Part shown: positions 44,902 through 56,263 of the stretch, one piece after another
Layout of the letters: each line of letters starts with the position of its first letter
How positions within the stretch are numbered: position 1 is the first letter of the stretch
Assembly: GCA_033060915.1 (NCBI GenBank)
Contig: CM065378.1
Location: 38,452,501-38,516,500, forward strand
DNA length: 64,000 nt
Source of the DNA: Euryodendron excelsum
Lineage: Eukaryota; Streptophyta; Magnoliopsida; Ericales; Pentaphylacaceae
Direction: 5' to 3'
Notes under the pieces: generated by a model
The model's input: the letters and a program-made list of their open reading frames with translations, nothing else
Databases searched by the model: none
Told to the model about the DNA's origin: nothing
Program-made: the position numbers and the translations under genes

Positions 44902-46545
44902 ATAGCACTGAAATCAGACAAATCAAAGAAAGGGAAGAAAACCTTAGACGTGTCAACACCTAAAGTGACATGGAGCAAAAAGAGAAAGGATCATGGGGAA
45001 TACTCTATGGGGCATAGAAAGAAGAAGCAATCAAAGGGAACTACTCAAGATAAAAGAAGAATTGAAAGGAATAAAACCTACTTTGCTAGCACTAAGGCCG
45101 AAGATAAGTATTATTCCACATTCTCTTTGAAACCTATTTTGAATGGTAGATGGATAAATTTTCAATTCTTTGTTAGAGAGAACTTTGAATTCGAATCTAG
45201 ATTAGATGCTCTTGGTTGGAAATCAATGACACAAATTAGGAAAGATGTATATCTTGAATTGGTTGGGCAATTCCATGCTCATGCTAATAGAGGTTTTAGC
45301 ACACAAGACATCGATAGTTGGATGAAGGGGATATGATTCACCATCACAAAAGATGTGATTTGCCATATTATTGGAATTAGTAGTGGTGGAGAAGTTCAAA
45401 GGAATGAGATAGATCAAAAAACTCAGTTAAATATTCTCTATGGAGAAGAAACTGCTGCAAGGATTCAACCACTAGCCAATGACCTATCTTTGAACCTTAG
45501 ACTTGTCCATCATTTCATTTGCAGGATTCTAATTCCTAAAGGTAAAAAGTTTGAGTCTATCTCTGAAGAGGAATTATTCTTTTTTTGGGCTTACATTAGC
45601 AACACCAAGACTCACTTGACCATGTTCATTAAGGATCACATTTTGAAAGCCCTCTAAAGAAAAATGAGTATGCCTTATGGGATGTTTCTAACCAAAGTGT
45701 TTAAGCACTTTAAGGTTGACTTGACAGGAGAGAAAAAAAAGGCCCTTAAACCTTTGTGTGATGAGTACAATGAGAACACTATCAAGAGAATGGGTTATCA
45801 CAAAGTGAACAAGATTTGGTCCTTTAGAAAGGAGAAGGGTAAAGGTAACACATCTGTAGTAAAGGGCAAACAAGTTAAAGAGGGTGAGACTTCTAATGCT
45901 GAAACAGAGGATGCTTTAAGGGAACTTTTTCCCATGGGCCTTATTCCAACTAATAGGACTGTGGATATGTCTCTACTCTTAGCAATCTTAAAAGGAATGC
46001 AGACATATAATGAGAAAATATTAGCCAAAATAGATATCAAAGTTGACAATGAAGTTATGAGGCTAAAGATTTTAGAAACCAAAGTAAGTGCTATTGTCAA
46101 TGATGGCCAGAAAATAAATACAGATCTGCTGCAAGCCATTGATTTCTCTACTAACCATTTAGGAAAGTATATTAAAAAGGTAATTCGTATGGATTACCAA
46201 CCTCTTAACTCACTAGCAGTAGAATTTGCAAATCAAGATGATAGTGAAGAAGCAAAGGAATATGGAAATGAAGAGGAAATTGAAGAAGAAGAAGTAGAAG
46301 GAGAAGCATAACGAAGTGAAGAACAGGAATAAGAGGAACAAGAGACAACTTCTGGAGAAAAGGAGAAGGAGATTACTGAGAAAGCCAAGATAATTAAAGC
46401 TTCTAAAGTCTCTAAATCTCCTGCTCCAACTAGAACCTCCCACAAATATAGGCTAAGACCTCGACTTGGGAAGAGCTTCTCCAACACTCCAAAAAACCTT
46501 GTTGAACTCATACCATTCCCTCCGTCCTCTCCCCAAGACATTTGA
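44884..46545 (+). pseudogene. Copia-3 extra ORF downstream of pol, four in-frame stops
   Basis: Homologue of the Copia-2 extra ORF (21923-23248). The frame is open from 44884. An ATA at 44902 stands where an ATG is expected, so the start is probably mutated. In-frame stops are at 45334, 45655, 46309 and 46330, with the final TGA at 46543-46545. Shared landmarks are a basic N-terminus (SKKRKDHGEY, GHRKKKQSKG), ALGWKSMTQIRKDVY, IQPLANDLSLNLRLVHHF, EEELFFFWAY, TKVFKHFKVDLTG and CDEYNENTIKRMGY. The C-terminus is coiled and then acidic. Because only stops break it and the frame is kept over 550 codons, constraint before inactivation is plausible. Confidence 0.8.
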
Positions 46546-47139
46546 AGCAACCTCACACTTGCATTCTCATGTGCATTTTCATTTGCATATCTTTCACTTT
46601 AATATGTTTTATTTCTGAACTATATTAGTTTCAAAGGATGGTATGTCATCCTTAAGACTTTTGGATGATTGGATGCTTTAACACCTATTGATGTCTAATC
46701 TATATTATTGTTGTATGCCATTTGTACTGTGAATGTTTGCAACTTGTTGATTGGTTGGTTGGTTAAACTGCTTTGTTTGCTAACTTATTTCTAATATTAC
46801 TCTTTTTTTTTTTTAAATTTTTTTTGCTATTGTACCTATCTTTTAATTCCATTTCTAGCTCTTTTTGATTGATTGTCAAAAAGGGGGAGAGAAAAAGTAC
46901 TACAATTGTTTTCTTTTATGGGGGAGAGAAGACTTATTACTGTTGCTTGTTTTATATGGATTAAAAAGCCACAAGTGCTTAAACTTATTAACAAAGGGGG
47001 AGCAATACATTGTTTAAGTTCTTAAATAAGGGGGAGCAAACTTAGGTATGACTTGCTGTATTCTTGCACTAACATACACATACTTAAGCTTATCATTCAT
47101 ATTTTGAAAAGTTTTGTCAATTATAAAAAATAGGGAGAT
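46546..47139 (+). other. Copia-3 3' untranslated region with repeated polypurine tracts
   Basis: It contains four G-rich PPT-like tracts (about 46881-46890 AAGGGGGAGA, 46918-46930, 46993-47003, 47028-47036), then a weaker TAGGGAGAT (47131-47139) that abuts the LTR. No gene. Multiple PPT-like copies are reported in SIRE-type elements (general knowledge). Confidence 0.75.
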
Positions 47140-48796
47140 TGTTGACTATATGTCTTGATTTTGATGATAACAAAACTTGGTTTAGTGACCTAATGACTCT
47201 ACTTAGTGTGCAGATTATGATTAGATCATAACTTAAAGCTTGACACTTTGAATATATTGAAGAACTTACGTGTTGAGAAGCTTGTCAAGAATAAGTGAAA
47301 GGTGTGTGAAGGTCTGGACTTTAAAAATACATCAGCATCATTGAAAAGGATTTCGGTAACAAAAAGAAGAAGATCAACAACTTTTTTGGAAGAACTGACA
47401 CCTTCTACAATATGGCATAAAAAGATCAAAGAAGAAGATCAGCAATAGTTAAAAAGAGATCAACATCAAGTTCTGAAGCATATCTCTAAGATGCTAACAC
47501 TTAAGATCGGAAAAGGAGATCGATATCAAGTACTGACACAAAGGTCGGCAGAAAGTACCGGTAGAGCTTACATGTTCTAAAGAAGGTCGGTGGTAAGAGT
47601 TGACTCCTTCCATGATATGGCATGAGAAGATCTGGAGATCGGCTGAAGAGGATATCACAAGACTTAGAAACTTTCTTAAAGATTTTGATAAAGTCTTGGA
47701 AGGTTTGATGAAGTCTCAACATACCAAGTGAAGCTATGATTGATTGAAGAAATTCTTGAAGAACAACATGCATGGAAGGAGACATTTCAAGTCTTAGAAG
47801 CTTAATTTGGAAAATCATTTGAGTACTTGAAGGTTTGGACGAAGGTTGAAGAAAACCTGCAAAATGAAGCTTATGGAATTGGCAAGAATCGACACCTTTA
47901 GTTACAAGAGTCGACACATTAGGACAGATTGTATAACTTTGAAAATGTCATTAAAGGAGTCGACACTTTGTTTGATAAAACTCGACACATGGAGGTAAAT
48001 TGCTTAAAGAGCTGTGTTCAAAACAGGAAGAAGTCGACACATGTAGCTGAAGCATCGACCCATGCCACTGTAACAGTTATATTTTTAAATGTTCTACAGC
48101 TTTGATCTTACATTAATGCAACCTCAGCTACCTCTAACGGCTACAATCAATGCTAAGGCATATATATAAGACCCCTCACAATATTTATATATAAAGAGGA
48201 CATTCATTCCCGTGCTGAATCAAATCTGAAAACAAAAAACCCTAACTGCTACAGTTGCTTTGCTAAGATATTAGGACATTTACTGATCTTACACTTATTC
48301 TAAGGCATACATACAAAAAAGCACATAACATTTACATATTTCGTGTAAACCTCATTTACTCCATTTGGGTAGGTTTGTAAACCTATGAGTTTGAGTATTA
48401 TTGTTAAAAATACTTGTAAGTTTGAGTGAAAGTTAGATAAAATCACTTGAGGAGTTTGAGAGCTTGGGAAGAGCTCTTGTAAGAAGTGAGCTAAGCACTT
48501 GGTCAACTAGCACCTGTTTTGTAATTCTTTATTGCATAGTGGAAGAGCTTTCGAGAGGGTCTTGAGAGTAAGGATGTAGGTCACGAGTTGTGGTTGAACC
48601 TTGGTAAATCATTGTGTTTATTTTGTGCTATGTTTTTCATTTCTTATTTGAGATTGTCTAACCACATTGCACACACACTTTGATTCTGTTATTCGATTGT
48701 TTAATCAAATTGCTTAATTAGTTTTTAGTTAAAATTATTTGTGATTATTTTTTAAACTCAATTCACCCCCTCTTGGATTGCACTCTTGGGCCAACA
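47140..48796 (+). repeat. Copia-3 3' LTR
   Basis: It starts TGTTGACTATATG and ends GGGCCAACA. GTCGACACAT motifs lie at about 47909, 47958 (GTCGACAC), 47981 (CTCGACACAT) and 48032. An AACGGCT block follows, then the TATA-like TATATATAAG (48161-48170). This is the U3-to-core-promoter order of the Copia-2 LTR. The segments 47226-47917 and 48300-48506 have minus-strand ORFs that are LTR sequence. Confidence 0.88.
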
Positions 48797-48990
48797 GCTT
48801 TTTTTTAGCTTATAAGCAAAAAAATTATTTTTTTAAGGTTTTTTGCTTTTTACCTTTTGTTTTTTCGCTTATCTATAGCTTATAAAAGTAAAAAAGCAAA
48901 AAAAAAAACTCTAACTTTTTTTTACTTATAAGCCATAAAAGCAAAACCAAAAAAGTTAAAAAAAAAAAAAAAAATTTACCAAACGGGCCT
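48797..48990. repeat. AT-rich fold-back sequence, MITE-like
   Basis: AGCTTATAAGC and GCTTATAA-type motifs occur in both orientations within long A and T runs. The stretch ends ACCAAACGGGCCT, an ending common in plant hAT-type MITEs. Strong self-complementarity is likely. The left terminus is cut by Copia-3. Confidence 0.5.
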
Positions 48991-49676
48991 GAAGTGGTCA
49001 AGTAAGCGGCATATAAAAAAGTCAAATGGTTAGGTAATACTAACCACTCAATACTCATCCCTATTAAATTGGGATGTGGGGTATTTGGATTTTTTATCAC
49101 GTCAATAACATAAATTCGTGATTAATGAAGAGATTTGCAGTAAATAACATATAGCGGTATGTATGATTATCGAAAATTTCGTACTACTTGATTACTAAAT
49201 TTTGTTTTTGAGTGGCAAAGCCTATTCATGATAGTGTTGGCCACAAAAAAGAAATTGAGTTGAAAAGCAGCACTCTTGTTTTTAGATACTTCTTTGTTAT
49301 GATTTTTATGTGCTGGACGACGGGCTCCATTCCAAGTAGGACCAAATTAAAAAGGCATTTTTTAGTCAACTTACAAAATAATGGCTAATTCTAACACATA
49401 AAGAAGCTAATTTCAGCCAAAGTCTACAAGTTGTACGATGTCCCAATCATTGAGCAATACAAGAAATGTAGAGAAAATAATTGGTTTTGGGTTTTTCACA
49501 ATAAAACATTTATTATTGCCATGTTAAGATGAATTATTTAAACAAAGAATTGTTTACTGAATAATTCACTCTGAAAATGTAACATCTCATTGTATTATAG
49601 GAAGGAATAAATTCTAGTACGATAAAAAGATATAATCCAACGATTGCGTTAGACTAAAGTTTATAAAAAAATATTG
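48991..49676. other. AT-rich intergenic sequence
   Basis: No gene, repeat boundary or motif recognised. Confidence 0.5.
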
Positions 49677-49910
49677 AATAAATTACACTCACCTCCTTTA
49701 AATATTTGATAATAACATATAGCACCATTAAGGTGTCTAAAATAATGCTGACCTCTCCTATTAATATTGTCAGACAAATAGTGTTAATAGAGTATAGACT
49801 TTTACTATTTTGCCCTTAATGTGTTACCCTGTGTATAAATACTTCACCTCTCTAGCTCTCCAATTATGCACAGTACCAGCAACCTTTCTTTCTCTCTCCA
49901 AACGATGACG

Positions 49911-49918
49911 GTGACAAT
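49911..49918. repeat. hAT 8-bp target-site duplication, left (GTGACAAT)
   Basis: GTGACAAT directly precedes the CAGGGCCGGC terminus and is repeated exactly at 51189-51196. Eight bases is the hAT hallmark. Confidence 0.95.
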
Positions 49919-50253
49919 CAGGGCCGGCTCAATAGGTTAGGCAATTGAGGCAATTGCCTAAGGCCTCCAAAATTTTGAGGCCCCAATTTTTTAAAACATG
50001 TATATTATATATATAATATAAAATTATTATTTTATGTTTTCTTTTGTAAAAGTCTAGAAAAGGCCTAAAATAAAAAAATACATTAATTAACTTTGAAAAC
50101 TGTGTAGTAAAAACAAATTTTAAAAACCAATTTAATGCAAAACTAAATTCTTATCTGATTATTACATTTTCCAAGATAAGGTGAATGAAAGGTCTCCATC
50201 CTAAATGGCTCTTTTTCTATGTAAAGCAGTTTAGGAGTTGTAATCCTATCAAA

Positions 50254-50284
<31 letters not shown>

Positions 50285-51188
50285 TCTCTCACTGAAAAAT
50301 CAATTTCATAGTCATTAAGTACAATATTTGTAAATATTTACAATCAAAAGACATGCGTATTGATGTTGCAATAGACCAATTAAATGGTCTTATTTCATTT
50401 TTTAAGAAATATAGAGAAAATGGATTTACATCTGCTTTGACTTCATCAAAAGAAATTGCTACTCAAATGAAAATAAAATCTGTATTTCCTGAAAAACGTA
50501 TTATTCGTAAAAAAAAATAATTTGATGAAAATATTAACAACGAAACATCACAATCTGTTGAAAAATCTTTTAGGATTGAATATTTTTTATACATAGTAGA
50601 TCAGGCGATTTCTTCATTTCAAAGTAGGTTTGAACAATTTCAAATATATGACAATATTTTTGGTTTTTTGTTTAATTTTAAGAAATTAAAATTACTAGAG
50701 GATGATAGTTTGAAAAAATATTGTCTTCATTTCGAATGTAACCTAAAACATGACATTTTTTTCTAATATTGATAGTTTAGATTTATTTTCGGAATTAAAA
50801 GTTCTAAAAGAAATTTTACAAATAGCAGAAAACATACCAATTGACGTATTAAATTATATAAAAAGATTAAATTCCTTTCCGAATACATGTATTGCTTATA
50901 GCATATTATTGACTATACCAGTAACAGTTGAAGTTTTTTAAAGTTAAAATTAATAAAGTCCTATTTAAGATCAACTATGTCATAAGAAAGATTAACTGGA
51001 TTAGCAATACTATTAATTGAAAAGAATATGTTAATAAATCTCAAATATAAAGATTTAAATAACAAATTTGCATCTCAAAAGGCAAAAACAATAAATTTTA
51101 AATAATAATTTATTGATGATATTAAAAATTTGAAAGGCCTCATTTAAATATTTCGCCTTAGGCCCCTGATGACGTTGAGCCGGCGCTG
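49919..51188 (+). mobile_element. hAT transposon, internally deleted derivative
   Basis: 1270 bp between CAGGGCCGGCTCAA and, on the minus strand, CAGCGCCGGCTCAA: 14-bp TIRs with one mismatch, flanked by a perfect 8-bp duplication. Sub-terminal AGGCCT/GCCTAAGG motifs occur at both ends. It keeps only the C-terminal transposase region (50320-51100). A CT microsatellite lies at 50255-50290. Confidence 0.93.
50320..51100 (+). pseudogene. hAT transposase, C-terminal remnant (zinc finger MYM/DUF4371-type)
   Basis: Three frames with stops show MRIDVAIDQLNGLISFFKKYRENGF, VFPEKRIIRKKK, RIEYFLYIVDQAISSFQSRF and, at 50750-50941, LDLFSELKVLKEILQIAENI with CIAYSILLTIPVTV. The last block is the start of the hAT dimerisation region; the next ERSFSKLK part is deleted. 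The N-terminal zinc finger and catalytic DDE parts are absent. It resembles the plant hAT family carrying DUF4371 (from memory). It cannot act alone. Confidence 0.85.
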
Positions 51189-51196
51189 GTGACAAT
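51189..51196. repeat. hAT 8-bp target-site duplication, right (GTGACAAT)
   Basis: Exact copy of 49911-49918. Confidence 0.95.
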
Positions 51197-51671
51197 GCAA
51201 CAAACATTTCTGGCAACTACCATCACCATCATCAATGAACCACAAACTAGCATCGGCCAAAGGCCTCAAACAACTAGACCACTATTTCCTCCATCATCAC
51301 CAAAAAGTTTTTTCTTTAATTCAGAATTTTTTTTTTTTTTTTTTGTCAAATAGTTTCTCTTTCTACATACGTAAATCTGAATATAGGTATACATATTCTG
51401 AAAGCCCCACCATCTCCGGCTCTATGTGGGGGCATATATATATATAAATAGGTTATGAGTAATGTTATGCAATCATAATATATAATCAGAAAATATAATC
51501 AGAATAATATAGCTAAACTGTAGGCCTATCAGTTTAAAATAAAAAATTCATCAAGATGTATTTTAATTACAAAACTGTCACTGGCACATCATTCTGATTC
51601 AAAATTTTGAAAAAATAGCATTTTTTATGAAATATGTTTATATGTAAGCATATATATTTTTTATAACTGAA

Positions 51672-51742
51672 GTTTGATATACATATACGTATATATAGAC
51701 CATATGTTTATATATATATGCGTATATATACGCATATCAAAC
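51672..51742. repeat. TA-rich hairpin with an internal perfect palindrome
   Basis: The arms GTTTGATATACATATACG and, inverted, CGTATATATACGCATATCAAAC fold on each other. The right arm contains a 22-bp perfect palindrome at 51716-51737 (core GCGTATATATACGC). It lies inside the TIR candidate and no gene is attached. Confidence 0.65.
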
Positions 51743-52130
51743 AGTTTTTTTGGCGATGCCCGATAGTGGCAGCGATAGAGCACCCAAGCACCACCCTCAC
51801 TTCTCTCTCCCTTGGCCCCTTCCCCAAACGGCAGCCACCATCGCTGCCACTCCCACCGTCTAACCAAGCATCCACAGACCACCCATCAAGACAAGACCCC
51901 AATTTGGGGGAAGTCTGCAGACCCCAATTTGACAACTGATTTGAAGAGAGAGAAACCATGGCTACCATCACCGATCTCTTATGTCGTCGAACACTACCAT
52001 AAAAGTGATTGCGTTGAGAAAAGCTAGGGTTAAATTGTTATGGCCAAATTTTCAAATCACACAATGTTGTATTGACGAACTCAAAGGGAGAGAAAGAGAG
52101 AGCCAATTTCGTGCTGATGAATTCAGATCT

Positions 52131-52132
<2 letters not shown>

Positions 52133-52163
<31 letters not shown>
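52133..52163. repeat. (GA)n microsatellite
   Basis: About 15 GA repeats in a row; overlapping ORFs here are low-complexity and not genes. Confidence 0.9.
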
Positions 52164-52164
<1 letters not shown>

Positions 52165-52780
52165 GACAGTTGTGTTGGGGGCTGTTACAGTGAGGGACGG
52201 TGGTGGGGTTTTGGGTTGTTGCAGTGATGGAGGCTGAATGGTGGTGGTGGGTGTGGTGCTGGCTACTGGAGGGATAGAGAAAGAGAGAGAGAGAACCATC
52301 TTTTTCGATGTTGTAGCCAACGTGAACGACGATGATCTGTGGGTCGAAGCCAACGTTTTTGGGAATAATCGATGGGTCTTTCTTCAGATCTTTTTTTTTT
52401 TTCATCTCAGATCTATCTCTAAGGTTTGGTGAGTTATGTATTCAATATGTTAATGACTATAGTATGGTTATCCATTCTCCTCCTCTTACTTCCTGTGTCA
52501 TTCCCTTTGAAAAAACGAAAGCCTAGGATGAGGGATACAGATGCTTTTTGGACTTCTGTCAGGATCAGTAGAAAGTGTGAGGGAGAAGAAGGGTAAAATT
52601 GGTATTTAAAAAAATAAACAAATGATGTCAGCAAAAATTGTATTGACCTTAACGGTTGAGTAACTGTTGGGTAATTTGAAATTGATAACCAAACCAAAAG
52701 GATGTCAATGTGATTTTTGAAACCACGAGGTAACTGTCAATCATCATCAAATAGCTTAAGGAAGGTCGGCGTAATTTATT

Positions 52781-55700
52781 TAAAAATTTGTTAAAAAAAA
52801 CATAGGTTTTCCAGGGTTTTAAGTATTTTTTTTTCTTTGTTCACATTCAATTGGAGTTTCCTGTCATACAAAATACCCAATAACCAAGCGAAAGGTGAGA
52901 AATGCACTTGTCAGAAAGTATGATTAAAGGTTTATAACACTTTGTACCTTAAATTTGCCTCAAAATTTATTTTGGCATCTACGTTTTCAAGTTTTAATGT
53001 TAATCTTTCATCAATATTCTTTTAGAGGATGGTTGGAAATTCAACCTATGTTTGTCACATGACTTGAATTGGGCAACCAAAGTAAGTACATAGATAGCCT
53101 TGAAGGGTTAAAGTGTTATCGGATGAACCGTTAAAATTATAACATGACTAAAAGTTCAGATTTTTGGTTGTTACAATTGAAAATAAGAAGACTAAAGTTA
53201 GATTTGAGGTAAAGTACACAGGTCCAAGATATAAATTTTTTTCAATAAAATCTAAAAATGGTCAAGAATAAGAAATTAATGCAAGTTGTGAGAATTCGCT
53301 GTCTAATGATTTGGTGTTGGATAAATTCAGGACCATTATTTTATAGATTGTGGGTGTAGCTAATAAACTTGTGAATATAGCAACATTGTTTTTTTATAAT
53401 ACCTTGGAAATGAACTTTATCATTGTTGAAACTCATAATCTTTTTAGCCTAATGAATATGTGGCTGATTGAATCAAACTTGGCTCATATTTTAGCAATTC
53501 CAAGATTGAGATTCACTCACAACCCGAACCTGAAAATTCATGCTGATGAGAAAATATAGAAAAATAGCAATATTGAAGCATAACATTGCAAAGTTTAGAA
53601 GTTAGATGCCTGATTTAAATATCTTACAAATGCATAATGTTCATGTCAATGTATCCCTATGAATTCATTTATTCCTTAATGCTGCATTTGAATCCTGAAT
53701 TTATGGAAGAAAAATGAAAATAGATGAGAAATGAAATTACTCTTGTTGTTTGGTTGGTAAGAAAATGTAATAGATAAAAGAAACCAAGAGAGAAATGAGT
53801 AAAGAAACTATATCCTCTCGTCTACTTTTACATTGTTATAGAAAAATGCCTATTTTTCTTTCTTATTTTCCTAATGTAACCAACCAATAATGTAGAATTT
53901 TAAATCTCACATCATTCTTTTTTTTTTTAAATTTAATAAATTTGAATTCTAAACACAACCTAAATATATTTCTTCCAAACAAAGCATTTTCATTCTTTAG
54001 GTTATCCAAGAAATATCGTAACAAGAGTCCTGCCACTCTCTCCCTTTCTCTCTTTCTCTCTCAGATTCCTATTTCTATGTATCCTCTTTTGAATCTCCCA
54101 CAACGTCTCTTTCCCTTTCTCTTTCAATAGCTCTTTATCCATTATTTTATCTTATACAATATTCGCTTGAATTTTCTACCATAGATTCATTCAAATGACC
54201 AAAGACACACAAACAAAAACAAAAAGAAAAAAAATTTCTTGGCAAGTTTCTAATATTAACCAAATAGTTGGAGAATTAAGAAAACAATTCTTGTCCTAAT
54301 GCTAGTTTTTTAGAAAAAAATTTGTTTCCAAATATTATTTTCCAAAAAATACAATTTTAAGATTAAAGGGTAACTCTAATTTATTAATCCGTTGTACCAC
54401 GTTAAAGGATATGATTATGACTCATGAGTGTCTAGTTGGTGGCAGAGGGTGACTCCGGCAAGTTTCTAGTGTGATGTGACGGGTGGGCATGGTGGTGCTA
54501 TCATGATCATGATGCTTAAAAAAAACATAAGAGAGAGAGAGAACGTCCGTGAGCATGGTATTAAAAGGAAAACGCCAAGGGTAAATATATAATTTAATTT
54601 TTCCATTAACGACATGGAAGAATATTTAAATTTTCAAATTAAGGGGGCTCTCACTATTGACAATTATAGTTGATGGGGGCTTAGTGAAAACAAGTCAAAC
54701 TTGAAGGGATGTCTCTGAAAATTTTCCTAAATATTTTTTGGCCTTTCTATTCTTAGAGATTTATATGAGCAATAGTTTGAAAGATTTGCACCCAACTGTT
54801 ACTTCCCCAAGCAATTTTGATGGAGATCATCATTCAGTTTCCTAAAATGATGCAATAAATGTATTGTGATGTTCACATATTCTTGCTTCTATGATTCAGA
54901 AGATTGTCTCTCTCTGTTAAATTGCACATGAATACATCCTAACAATCTTAGAGTGGAGCCTTGACAATTTGGAAGTTCTTGATCATCTCAGATTTTAAAG
55001 GTGTTGTGTTGTAATATGTTGACTTTTTCTGTGGGTGCTGGGAGTGTAGAGGTAGACACTTGCCGAAGTCTACCCAGATTAACTTGCTTTTTTAGGGCTT
55101 GGGATTAGAATTTAGGCATATAAAGTCGGGCCGAGCTGAATTTTAAGCTGAATCTGAGTCTGGCTGAAATGTGTACGCGTTATATAATCACTTTTGCTTG
55201 TATATATTAAAAAACTTAACAACAAGAACATGTTGAGGAATTCAATCTTTCATCTCTTACCATGAATAAAGACATAAGCAATTGAGCTACTATGGTAACT
55301 CTATTATTGCTTTCCTATACAAATTATTCTTTTGAATTTTAATTCAGGCTAGGATTGGGCCCAATAACAAAGTTCAGAGCCGAGACTTAATTGCGAGGTA
55401 AGTCTAGCCCGATTCACGTTCATCCTTATTTTGTGTGGCGTGCGATTGTGTGCTTGTGCATACATATTTTTGTATGAATTTCGTCTTTCTTGAAAAAGAA
55501 GATGATTCTTGCGGTTTGGAGATCCTTACATGTTGCTTAAAATATGTTGTACATAGTTCATTTGTCCATGCAATAATTATTATATCTCTATGTAAGAGGG
55601 GTGGGGAGTAAAGACTAGCTAGGTAAAGCTTAACTTTGGATATTTTTTTCAACAAAATGACTGTACGAAAAAATAATAAATAATAAATGTTATTACTCCT

Positions 55701-55975
55701 TCAAAGGAAAGTTTACAATATGTAATAATATATATGCATTTACTCTTGTATGTAATTATAGTTAATAAGATACAGAACAACAAAACAACGGTACATCATA
55801 TTATAGATTTAATATGAATTTTCTTTAAAAATACGCTAACGAAGATCGACACAATAATAGGAGAACATAAAAAATGCTATTATATGATTATATTTGTATA
55901 GCACAATTATTCGTTGAAAAGTCATGATAAAAAATACGATAACAACTATAAGATAGCTATTTTCAATATATTTTT
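52781..55975. other. Gene-free intergenic sequence
   Basis: No ORF with a recognisable domain. The ORF at 53350-53559 has no known motif. At 54560-54740 there is a segment like the ends of the TIR candidate (AATTTTTCCATTAACG, GGGGGCTT). At 55110-55420 there are GGCCGAGCTGAA and TAGCCCGATTCACGTTCATCC strings common in plant repeats. Nothing further can be supported. Confidence 0.5.
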
Positions 55976-56263
55976 GCTTTTTTTTTTTTTGGAAACAGCA
56001 AAAGAGGAATGTATTAAAATGAGCAGTATAAAATTATAGCTAAAAGATAGGCTTATGTCTCCAGGGAAAAACCCAGCAGCAAGCGGCCACACCACAACAA
56101 AACCTCCCACCATTGACAGAACACCTTCCCCTAACACTGCTAGTGAGTTACCAGCATTACAATAAAAAAACATTGGCAAAAAACAGCAAAAATGTACCGA
56201 TACCAACAAATGCTTCAGCTAAGCAGAAAGACACCTGAAAACTATGAAACACCTCTGACTTTG

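Larger units (their letters stand above)
42305..48796 (+). mobile_element. Copia-3: 5'-truncated SIRE-like Copia element with an extra ORF
   Basis: A plus-strand element beginning in the integrase C-terminal region (AVNTAxFFLNKVL, near 42310) and ending with a 1657-bp 3' LTR. Gag, protease and the 5' LTR are missing. Pol and the extra ORF are homologous to Copia-2, and the LTRs share the start (TGTTGACT, TTGATTTTGATGATAAC, TTAGTGTGCAGATTA), so both belong to one family. No target-site duplication can be tested because the left end is lost at the junction with Gypsy-2. Confidence 0.88.
49677..52780. mobile_element. Candidate TIR DNA element (MULE-like, non-autonomous) hosting a hAT
   Basis: The left end AATAAATTACACTCACC and the right end, read on the minus strand, AATAAATTACGCCGACC match, and similarity continues (CTTTAA..TTTGAT) for about 40 bp and more weakly for about 150 bp to ACTATTTTGCCCTT/CCAATTTTACCCTT. 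No transposase was seen in the 1.8 kb that remains after removing the hAT. Long degenerate TIRs suggest a Mutator-like element. I could not find a clean 9-bp duplication. Confidence 0.5.

Noticed and set aside
46213..46556. Minus-strand Phe/Ser-rich ORFs
   Set aside because: They mirror the Glu-rich end of the Copia-3 extra ORF on the other strand.
51661..52697. Overlapping ORFs on both strands, His/Ser/Glu-rich
   Set aside because: They are driven by GA repeats and local composition, with no conserved domain, inside a TIR element candidate.
53350..53559. 69-residue ORF
   Set aside because: No family signature, no promoter context, AT-rich surroundings.
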